DNA of 64,000 nucleotides from Bathelium albidoporum. Taxonomy: Eukaryota > Ascomycota > Dothideomycetes > Trypetheliales > Trypetheliaceae. Every line of letters begins with the position of its first letter. Positions within the stretch are counted from its first letter, which is position 1. Positions 55,346 through 64,000 of the stretch are shown piece by piece. Under the pieces are notes generated by a model. It made no database searches, was not told where the DNA came from, and was given only the letters and a program-made list of their open reading frames with translations. The DNA lies in the NCBI GenBank assembly GCA_021031095.1, contig JAGFVP010000017.1:1-64000 (forward strand), given 5' to 3'. A program made the position numbers and the translations under genes.

Positions 55346-55992
55346 AGCTGGGGTGCTGGGATATAGAATTCGAGATGTTGAGTTGGCGATCTGCTATTGC
55401 TTTTATCGAGATACCCATTGTTTGCTTGCTACATGTTCTGTAGTCAAAACGCCTCCTTTCGCCAACCCTAAGGAGAGAATGTCGCTCCCCGTGTGGCTTG
55501 ATATAGTTCGATTGACAGAAAGCTTCCTAAAGAGTCTCGTCCCAGACCTGCACTGCCATGAAATCCGCTTTCACAGAGCTCGAACTGAGCGAGATGCTAT
55601 ATGCTCATTCAAAATGAGCATGCTCTGTTATGCACGACTGAACAGGGCCTTTCGCCGATTTGCGTGCACCGTATTATGCCAAGGAACGACTCAAAAGACT
55701 GCGTTCCTTGCTCTCTGATCTAATTTTCCGGAGGTCGTATCGAATCACCACTGATCATTCTGCAGAGTTCTTAATAAAGAGGAGTACAAGGCGAAGCTTA
55801 TCTTCGCCGACTCAGTCTGAAATATCAGCATCCCTGGTGTCCACTGTACTTGTGTACTGCCGGAAAAATTGAAATGCACAATCTATATTTCAGTCATTTT
55901 TGAAAGTCTAAGTGTAAAAATTTTGTCTAGACATTCCCCAGCAAGCCTCCTGCCACATGAGAGTCATTCTCAAAACTCCAGCGATGCACCTG
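55346..55992. other. intergenic between convergent RIX1 and HOM3
   Basis: About 650 bp. Open frames are short and without signature. Confidence 0.5.
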
Positions 55993-57785
55993 CTACTCGA
56001 GAAATGTAAAAAGATTTGTATGCACAATGTTGAGGGCACGATCAGCATCGCGCTCCTCAATCACGCAAGATATATTAATCTCGCTGGCACCTAGAGGATA
56101 GCAGCCATTAGTACTGACACATGTCATACCTGATTGTGCACTCATGACGTACCTTGCGATATCATCTCCACATTAATATCATTATCTCCCAAGGTGCTGA
56201 AAAATTTTCCGCTAATCCCGACCATATTTTTCAAGTGCCTTCCCACCAAGCTGACGATAGCCATGTCAGGCACAAGATCTACCGCGCCATACTGACCCAA
56301 GTCTGTGACCGCACCATGCAAATCCTCGTCCTGGATCCTCAGCTCCTCTTCACCACCACCGCTCAGCATGGCAACTTCAGAATGCAGGGCCATGGACACG
56401 TGGACCTCAGAGCTCGAGATCAGATCGACGGAGAGATGCCACTTGTCCAGCACCGAAAAAATGCCCATAAGGAACCCATGCGACCTCGCACGCTTGTTGG
56501 AGTGCACGTTAAGCACCACAATCTGGCGCTTGATCGTCACCGCCGTCGGGCGCTTCGGTCGCTGCGCCTGCTGGCTTCTCGTGACACTATTCGTTGAGCG
56601 ATGGCGAAAGAGACGCGGCCCGCCCAGGGGCGCGCGAGAGCGCAACTGCTCCGAGGATTCGGGGAAGATGATGGTGCCGTTGTTGCGCGGGTTCATGACG
56701 TTCTTGATGCGGATGGGGATGCGCGCCTGGATGACCTGCTCCATAGTGAGGTGGTGGATGACTTCGGAGCCGTAGAAGGTGAGCTCGGCGGCTTCAGAGG
56801 GCGTGACGGAGGGGAGGAGACGCGCTGTGGGGACGCGGCGCGGGTCGGCGGTGAAGATGCCGTCGACTTCTTTCCAGACCTGTAGCTCTTTGGCAGCCAG
56901 GCCGACGGCGACGAGGCCGGCGCAGAGGTCGGTGTAGCCGCGGCCTACGGTGTGGAGCAGGCCGCCAGGCACGACACCGAAGTAGCCTGTAATGACTGGC
57001 ACCTTGGCACCGCATTCGTGGACCTTGTCCGCTAAAGCCTGCGCAGCGGATTTATAGAAGCGGTCGTCTAGTCCTTCGCCTGTAGGATTTGGTGGGACGA
57101 CATTGGCAAGATCGACGTACTGCGCATCGACGCCACGATCTTGCAGCACCGCCGTCATGAACTGGCAGCTCAATTTTTCACCTTCACTCACAATACTATC
57201 CTCGATCAAGGCAATGATGCCCTTCGAGCTGATCCCCTCCAAATGCTGGGCCGAGTCCAGGATCTTGACCAAGCTGTTGCATTCCGCATTGACCGCATCT
57301 GTAAAGCGATCAAGTATGTCGGAAGATTGGAGGACTGCTTGAGCAGCTTCGACGTGGTCTCGGCGAATGAGCTCGACAATCTTGCCGTAGTGCTTCGTGG
57401 AGGACTTTTTCTCCGCCTCGCGGGCAGCGCGTAGCAATCGATTGGTAGTGCCCTCGCTCTTCGTATTGCTACTGCGGGCGGAGCAGACAACGGCAATGCG
57501 GCTCGAATTGAGACCTGCTCTAAGGGTATTCAGTAGCGACTCGAATGACTCAGGCGGAAGAAAAGGCATACTGCACGATGTCTGCTATATTGAGCGGCTT
57601 CTTTCCCACCTGCTCTCGTCAGTCGTCGTACTGGACGAAATTCGCGGTGTGGAGGAGGGGCGCCATACGCTCGTCCCACCAAACTTCTGCACAATCCACC
57701 CGCCCGGTAGGCTCTTCTCCTGCTTGTGCGGTATTATGTGTGCGACGCCATCGGTGTGGCCATTGGCAAACGACTCGACGCCCAT
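55993..57785 (-). CDS. HOM3: aspartokinase
   Basis: First enzyme of the aspartate pathway to threonine and methionine, phosphorylating L-aspartate. Exons 57785-57669, 57607/57609-57572, 57519-56153 and 56090-55993 give 539 aa. The kinase domain starts WIVQKFGGTSVGKKPLNIAD and continues with SSRIAVVCSARSS. It has VITGYFGVVPGGLLHTVGRG, then YTDLCAGLVAVGL and KEVDGIFTADPRRVP. Two C-terminal ACT domains follow (VVLNVHSNKRARSHGFLMGI, DMAIVSLVGRHLKNMVGISG), ending SEINISCVIEERDADRA. Threonine feedback through ACT domains is expected from the family. The second exon is 38 nt. A longer N-terminus from an upstream in-frame codon is less likely. Confidence 0.95.
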
Positions 57786-58537
57786 GATGTGTGACTCGAG
57801 AGAAAAAGATGTGAAAAGCCAATGTGGAAGGGAAACTTTGCCGGCAGAAGAGTGGCCGAGGGACGGGGTCACTTTTGAATGGGATAGCTATGCGTCACAC
57901 CTTTCATCTGCAACGCATTCTAGATCTTACTCCTACATTGCGACCCCTACAGCCGAGGGCCATGTCGCCGCGTACGATTGCCGAAAAAAGCTGCTGGCTC
58001 GTCGCTCATATTAGCCGCCTTACTGCTTGGCATCCGCTGAACATGCCGTTGCCGGAGACCTGAGCTCGGAGGCCTCCGTAGGACACCAAAACACCCAGGG
58101 CATCCAATACGCTGGGCACTCGGCGTCTTGCCAGTAGAACAATCTGATTGTGTCATTTGATTACTGCAATGGTCAAATACAGCTCATCATCCACTGGCCC
58201 TGCTTCCTTGCGTGCAGCATGCACGAGAAAGCTCCTCGTTCAGTAAAGTTTGCTGGGCCGTGGCCCTCAAAGAGGTATCTCAATTGTGTACATGAATCTG
58301 AACTCGATCGCTGTTGCAATCATCAACAAGCTGCGACCTAGTAGCCGCCTAGCTGCAGTACTTAGCAGCTATTACCGCACATTGCCCCGCCATGCCCTGT
58401 CGCGCCTTAAACATGCGTCCGACGCCTAGCCAAGTAGCCGCAATCCATCCTTGTGGTATCAGCGAAGTAGAAAAACACTCATACGCCCCGCATAAAGCGC
58501 CCTGCCATGTCCGGTTTTTCGTCTCTCGAACTTACTC
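57786..58537. other. intergenic, HOM3 promoter and BUR1 3' flank
   Basis: About 750 bp between two genes on the minus strand. Nothing recognisable beyond the expected HOM3 promoter. Confidence 0.5.
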
Positions 58538-60323
58538 TCATCGGCGATACAAGTCCCGCTCCCGGTCTCGTAACCGTTCGCGATGCTCTCCCCGATCCGG
58601 ACTGCGACTCCTTGTCCTCCGTCGATTCCGCTCCCCGTAGTCGAAACTATTCCTCCTTACCCCTCCCTCGCGGTACTCCCTCTCCCGCGGCACCCGGTCA
58701 TCCCACACAGGACGCTCCTCCCTGGGGCGCTGCGCATGTCCCAACGAGTACGAAGGGATGTACGTATCCTTGTTTGACGGCCGGGCTCCCGGCGGTGGCG
58801 GACGCGGCAGCGGATGCCGCATATCTGACGGTGGCGGCGGTAGCTCGCTGCCCTGTCCGCTAGCTCGGGGCGGACCTTGCCACCCTGGTCGGCGCGACGG
58901 CGGTGGGCCATTTGGGGGAGGCGGTCCACGTTGATCGTAGTGTTGCGGCGGCGGCGGCGGCGGGCGGTGGTCGTAAGGCGGAGCACGGTTTGCCCCCGGA
59001 GGTCCAGCGCCAGGGGGCCCGCGATCTTGAGGGCCGTAGCCCGGTCCGCCGCGGGGTGGCCGGTCGCTGCCGTTCATATTCATGTAGCCGTGAACGTTCG
59101 GGGGAGGGCCGGAGGGACCGATCCACTCGCCATTCTGGCCCATGCCGACGGTACCACCCGCAGGGGCTGGGGGGAGGGCCTTGCGGTCGCGAAATTTGCG
59201 GCGGTCGAGCTCGTGGGATTCTTCGAAGGTGGGGATCTCGTCCGGCCGGGCGGGTTTGGGGTAGGATTTGAAGTAAGGGTGTTGAAGGGCGTCTATGGCA
59301 TTGATGCGTTTGCGCCAGTCGAGCTTGAGAAGTTGGGTAAGGAGGGAGATTGCTTGGGGAGATTGGCTGGTTTTGCCGAGTCAGTACGCGTTAGAGCAAA
59401 ATTAAAAGGTGACGGACGATGGTGACATACTCTTTAAAGACTTGCGCCAGATTGCCCTGCCTTGACGCAAATGACCGGACCCCTTCGCACCCAGGTAATT
59501 GGCTCCAACCAGGCATGTTCTCTTCAGTTGGTGAGCCAACAAGATCAAAGATGATTTGCGCTTGGTTCAGATCGGTAGTGCCGGAAAGGATAGGTTTACG
59601 TTTGAACATTTCCCCAAATACACAACCCACACCCCACATGTCAATGGCCGTGGTATACCTGCGTAATTGAAGCAGCAACTCTGGAGGACGGTACCAACGA
59701 GTGACTACAAGCGTCGTGTAATCTCGCTTTGCCTCACCACCTCCTCTGCCGGGCTGGGGCACAGGCTCGTCATAATGTCTGGCCAGGCCAAAGTCCGCAA
59801 TCTGCAATTTCCCTTGGTTGTTGATGAGAAGATTCGCAGCCTTCATATCGCGGTGAAGAATGTGGCTCTCGTGTAGATATCTGAGGCCCTCCAGAAGCTG
59901 CATCATATAGCATTTAATCTGAGGCTCGGTGAAATGCACCGCCGGATTTTCCAGCAGACCGGATAAGTCGTGATCCATGTACGGCGTGACCATATACAAG
60001 ATGGCCTTTTTCCTCCCCTCCCCTTTCCGCTCGACTGCCATCTCTTCCAGGCGGAGGACGTTGGGGTGTGACAGCATTTTGAGCAACTTGATTTCGCGGA
60101 GGGCCGTAATTGGGAATCCATCCTTTTCATTGTGCATTAAGATCTTCTTCAGCGCGACGACGGCACCCGTTCTCTTTGCTCTTGCCTTGTGAACCTCACC
60201 GAACGTGCCTTCACCCAGCTTCTGCAGGACCTCATATTCCCGTATGCTAGAACAGCCTTTGAACTTTCTTGCGGCTGTGGATGAGACTCCGCCATCTTGT
60301 GCTGCCGGTGAGGTATGCGACAT
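58538..60323 (-). CDS. BUR1: Bur1/Sgv1-type cyclin-dependent kinase (CDK9-like)
   Basis: Transcription-elongation CDK of the P-TEFb type that phosphorylates the RNA polymerase II CTD linker and Spt5. Exons 60323-59431 and 59366-58538 (64-bp intron) give 573 aa. Kinase features are LGEGTFGEVHKARAKRTGAV, VVALKKIL, the PITALRE helix, HRDMKAANLL, DFGLARHYD, the T-loop RDYTTLVVTRWYRPPELLL, and LDWRKRINAIDALQHPYF. The C-terminal tail of about 250 aa is very Pro/Gly-rich, with a poly-Pro run, and ends in an RS/RD-type basic region (RRRTRSRSPDRGEHRERLRD). The GC-rich tail produces many false frames on both strands. It is divergent from the complex I gene. Confidence 0.93.
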
Positions 60324-60845
60324 TCTCGAGAAGACCCGAGCAGACTAGGCCGACCCGTCTCCGTCGGAAATAGTTACGGCGCAAGCCCCGTTCAGCGAAG
60401 CAATGTCAGAGCGAGGCGGGGCTGCTTGGATGTATTCATGGGTACAGCGGAGTCGTGCAGAAATCGTAATTGGAGCGGTTCAGGTGAGAAGCTGGGGAGC
60501 AAGAAACGACCAGAGCGAGGCAATGAGACGACGATGAATCGTTGACCAAGGGCGTTTGCTGGGCGAAGACAATGGGCAAGCAACTTAGGTATTGAAGGAA
60601 AGGTTGGCAGAGAATGGGTAGAGACAGAGCATCCCGGACTCCGATCTCACCACGCGGCCAAACCACCCTTGTCTGCCCGGACCGCCGAATGCATGCCTGT
60701 CTCGCTCTGGGTAACTAACTAGATACCATCGTGTTCTACACACCTGAGTTGTCTCTTGCGACCCTCAGATAGAAAGGTAAATTTCCGACGCTCTTCGATC
60801 GCTTTATGGTACCGATTATACTGACCCTACAGACGTCCTTCCGCA
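60324..60845. promoter_or_regulatory. divergent region BUR1 / complex I subunit
   Basis: 522 bp between divergent starts. No gene supported. Confidence 0.5.
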
Positions 60846-61075
60846 ATGCCGGCGCCCAATCTTGGCTCTAAGGGCCCTCATCCCGTTCACATCCATCCTC
60901 CGCGACCGCTCTACAGATACTCCGCGACTCTCCTTGGTGCCGGAATGTGGTTCTTTGTACGCTTGATCATGTGCTCACTTGCCAATTATCAATACGCTAA
61001 TCTACTTAGCTGCTGTACCGGGCTAAACAAGATGGGCCAGCTTTGCTTGGCTGGAAACACCCGTGGGATCACTGA
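60846..61075 (+). CDS. mitochondrial complex I accessory subunit, NDUFB2-like
   Basis: Two exons (60846-60956, 61010-61075; 53-bp intron) encode 58 aa. The N-terminus is Pro/His-rich (HPVHIHPPRPLYRY). One membrane segment crosses the splice site (LLGAGMWFFLLYRA), and the conserved end is KQDGPALLGWKHPWDH. Small fungal NADH:ubiquinone oxidoreductase subunits of the NDUFB2/AGGG type have this MWFF-x-YRAKQDGP-LLGW-HPW signature. The family call rests on the motif from memory. Confidence 0.72.
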
Positions 61076-61284
61076 GGACCTCCGTCTCATACTCGGAAAG
61101 GAAGTTGCACAGAGAACACTGTGGCAAACGATACAAATGGAAAGCAGGCAAGCTGCCATTGTACATAAATTATGGTCCAGCGTTGACCGGAGTTACCTGG
61201 CTCAACCATCAGCCACGGTTTGCATGATAAAGGGTATTAACATTACCATCTACCTAAAATCGACAACCAAAATGGTATTCCGGA

Positions 61285-62533
61285 CTACCTCTCGATCTTG
61301 TTGAACAAGTAATGACAAACTCCCCATGTATCGCCACCCTGGAATGCGAACAGTTCAGCACAGGCCATGTAGAAAATCTGCCATCTATAAAACCATCTCG
61401 AGGCTTCCTCCTTTCCATACGTCTCCTCTAGATGTGGCCAGACCTCCTTTTTGTTCGCAAGTAGCCTTGATAGCCAATCCTGCAAGGCTCGTTACTTCCA
61501 GTGAGATAACAGCATGCGCTGAAACAGCAAGGGAAAGGCATACCTCACACGTCTTCGCATAGTGCTTGCCATTGACCCACCATTGTTGCTCCAATGTCAG
61601 ATCCTTTTGAAAATACAGCAGCAAGTCTGCCGAAGGCATCGTCCCTCCGGTGAAGAAATGAGTCGTCATCCAGCCGCCCTCAAAATCGTACGGCATGCTG
61701 CAATGCGCAAAGATGTGCACAAACAGCTTGCCACCTGGCTTCAGGGCGCGAGAAACCTTTGCCATCAGGAGCTCGTAGTTCTTCATGTGCTCAAACAGTT
61801 CTATGGAGACCACACGGTCGTAGATAGACGAGGTGAAGTCATAAGTAACAACATCTCCCGTGATGACGGTTAGATTTTGAAGGCCTTTGCCCTTGGCCTG
61901 CGCATCAATATACTCCTTTTGAGTGTGCGAGTTCGAGAATGCCGTGATAGTTGAATTGGGAAAAACTTCAGCAAAATAAAGAGCTGCCGAACCCCATCCG
62001 CAGCTGCAACATTCATCAGCCATCAAATTCAGAGGTAAACAACCTTAATCGAAATACCCCAGATCCAGAATGCTCTGGCCGTCCTTCAGCTGTGCCTTTT
62101 CGACATATGTCTCCAGCATAGCAACTTCAGCCTGAGCCAACGTTTCCGATCCTTTGGGATAGAGACAGCACGAGTACTTCATCCTGGGACCCAGACAGGC
62201 CTGGAAAACGCCGGTGCCTACTTGGTAGTGTTGTTCATTTGCTACTGCCGTTTCAATGGCGATCGGCCTTGAGCGCAGAGCTCTGACGTATTCCATCTTT
62301 CGACTTAACCCCTCTTCGAAGGAAGTTTCGTGAATCATGCCAATTCGTTGCTGTAGTTGCCGTCGAATGCCCATTCGTATTACCGCATGTGGCAGCCAGC
62401 CGCTGTCCAGTACGCGATCTTGCAATTCATCTAACTTCTCGTCAGTACATATGACTTCAAGTACAGAATTAGATTCGAACCGTAATTCATCTCTAGGTCC
62501 ACAACGAAGATCAGGTCTCGCCACACTCCGACA
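61285..62533 (-). CDS. CFA-synthase / coclaurine-N-methyltransferase-like SAM methyltransferase
   Basis: At least three exons are visible: up to about 62047, 62009 to about 61546, and about 61482-61285. The SAM motif forms across the first join (SILDLGCGWGSAALYFAEVF). It is followed by TGDVVTYDFTSSIYDRVVSI, ELFEHMKNYELLMAKVSRAL and FFTGGTMPSADLLLYFQKDL. The C-terminal part has WVNGKHYAKTCEDWLSRLL and YGKEEASRWFYRWQIFYMAC. This is the CFA-synthase superfamily branch that includes plant coclaurine and related N-methyltransferases, so the substrate may be an amine or a lipid. The N-terminal start is unresolved. The open frame reaches an upstream stop without an ATG, so a further 5' exon is likely. 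Confidence 0.8.
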
Positions 62534-62795
62534 GACGCTCCGAATATAACAGTCAATAACGAAATGTATCTTCGAAAGCTGTCCTTGAGTTGTGACTAAG
62601 GATTGGTTCCTTAATGAGATCCAAGATCGCTAGGGACTGATTTCTATTTCGCTACGCCTCTGAAACGTTAACTGGATTAGAGCATGGACCAAATTTTTGG
62701 GCTAACAATTGACGTCACAAAGCCGCAAGGTTTCAAAAATTTACTAGCGAATAGAATAGTCAACTTGTAGTCACATTACATGCATGGATTAATAT

Positions 62796-64000
62796 CTATA
62801 CGCGCATATTCTCAAGCACAACCTTGTAGTCTTTTCGCTTCTTCCGCCGATTCGGCCAAATCTGTGCCTTTAGTCTTCCAATCCACTGCGCCATTGGCGG
62901 AAATATGTACTTCTCTGCGCCGTATGCACACGCAAACCATCCTAACGCTAATACGAGTAAAAATGTCTTGAAATTGATCGAAATGTATGTTAAATCCATA
63001 GCTTTGAGCACCCATTGTGCAGGATCCAGGAGTAAGTACGAAGAAATGAGGAGAGCGACCACAATCGCAATAACGAAAGGGACTGCACGACAAGATTAGC
63101 TGACGCCCAGGAGTTCAATATCCAGGCGAGATGCATACGGTTGTACGCCATCGATCGGCGAAAAGGTGGTCCTACGCTCAAGACGATGGCTGCAAGAATG
63201 TACATGAAACAAGAAACCAGGAAGAGCGCACTGTTCTCCGAATTCTTGGCGTTCGAATGGTTTTTGTCCACTTTCGGGGGTATGTACCTAGAGTCATGTC
63301 AGTATTGAGCAGTGACTGAATTGCAGAGAAAAGAGGATTTACCATGACTGGTGTCGGACGATGACAAACGCAACTGCTTGAGCCAGTATGCTGAGAACGA
63401 TTTGGCCAAGAAGTGGCGTCAGAACTTTTCGAGAAACCAGACTCGCGGTGGGTCGTTTCGGAGACAATATCGGATAGGCTCCAGTTCGGCCCACTGGAAG
63501 CTGTTAGGTAACTCCAGTAATGTGGGTGTGGAGACATACTGAAAATCGCAAGCGGCAAAATAAGGATCAAGTCAATGTACAAGAACTAGCAAAAGTTATC
63601 AGTTGGCACCAGAATGGAAAACACGGCCTATTTCCATACCTGGAAATCTCCAAGGTTTGAAGCAAAAGCGTAGAGAAAGCTGACAGATGTGAACTGTATT
63701 GCTGAATACAAGCTCATGTACTTGAAGCAGCTGAAGCTCGTAACAAGCGCAGCACGACCTTCTCTGAAGCAAGCAAGTTAGCCTGTTGAATGGGATGAGT
63801 TTCCCTGAATGCTTACCGAATGACTTCGAGAACACAAGAAATGTCAAAGATTCTGCTCGTAAACGGCGCTGCTACAGAGGCCTCTGCTTCCGAGAGCGAG
63901 ATGCCCACGTCTGCAGCTTTGAGTGCACCGCAATCATTGGCCCCATCACCGCAGAACCCACAACAATAATCGATGCTTTGCAACTTTTCGACCAGCTCGT
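62796..64000 (-). CDS. YPK9: P5B-type ATPase Ypk9 (ATP13A2-like), C-terminal part only
   Basis: Vacuolar/lysosomal P5-ATPase; human ATP13A2 exports polyamines from lysosomes. Only the 3' part is present. The right edge shows the P-type hinge GDGANDCGALKAADVGISLS and EAEASVAAPFTS. Further exons run through ALVTSFSCFKYMSLYSAIQF, FLYIDLILILPLAIF, IPPKVDKNHSNAKNSENSAL and SALFLVSCFMYILAAIVLSV. The last two membrane segments and a basic tail (WPNRRKKRKDYKVVLENMRV) end at 62796. Several short introns split this stretch (near 63790-63830, 63590-63640, 63290-63345 and 63085-63140). Confidence 0.9.

Noticed and set aside
1..64000. CRISPR arrays, bacterial operons, Shine-Dalgarno sites
   Set aside because: Spliceosomal introns and eukaryotic gene content throughout; no array of spaced direct repeats is seen.

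Overview
The window is from a fungal nuclear genome, most likely a filamentous ascomycete (Pezizomycotina). It has short spliceosomal introns (mostly about 46-81 bp, with CTAAC/CTGAC-like branch sites in several), a eukaryotic housekeeping set (Elongator, V-ATPase, AP-2, H2A.Z, complex I, BUR1, RIX1), and two fungal STAND/NLR genes of types common in filamentous ascomycetes. I cannot assign a class or genus from sequence alone. Exon joins below were made by hand from splice sites, reading frame and family resemblance. For RBG2, ProRS, the NLR, V-ATPase f, ELP3, LSC1, APM4, HSF1, UFD1, the RRM-R3H gene, H2A.Z, HOM3, BUR1 and the complex I gene, the joined exons sum to a whole number of codons.

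Layout. 1-6 kb: FYV10/GID9 (cut by the window edge), RBG2/DRG2 and cytosolic prolyl-tRNA synthetase. 6.6-12.9 kb, accessory: an MBOAT/wax-synthase-like membrane acyltransferase and an intact three-exon NLR of PNP-NB-ARC-TPR architecture. 14-20.5 kb, housekeeping: V-ATPase subunit f, ELP3, LSC1 and AP-2 mu, followed by a BTB-like gene only 16 nt after the AP-2 mu stop. 22-30 kb, accessory: a broken NACHT-type NLR, a decayed Ran GTPase copy, and an intact uncharacterised protein with a PD-(D/E)XK-like motif behind a promoter region containing an E-box palindrome and a 12-bp inverted repeat. 31-44 kb, housekeeping: HSF1, UFD1, LIN1, an RRM-R3H RNA-binding protein and histone H2A.Z. 44-48.8 kb: gene-poor, with two small Cys-rich intracellular protein candidates. 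48.8-64 kb: YPP1, RIX1, HOM3, BUR1, a complex I NDUFB2-like subunit, a CFA/coclaurine-N-methyltransferase-like methyltransferase and YPK9 (cut by the window edge).

How it fits together. Conserved blocks alternate with accessory islands that carry recognition and effector-type genes, both intact (PNP-NLR, nuclease-like protein) and decaying (NACHT NLR, Ran copy). That is what birth-and-death evolution of fungal innate-immunity or allorecognition genes would look like. A second theme is gene structure. The housekeeping genes carry many very small exons (an ATG-only exon in UFD1, a 7-nt last coding exon in AP-2 mu, 15/25/29/29-nt exons in RBG2), several weak 5' splice sites, and one GC-AG intron.
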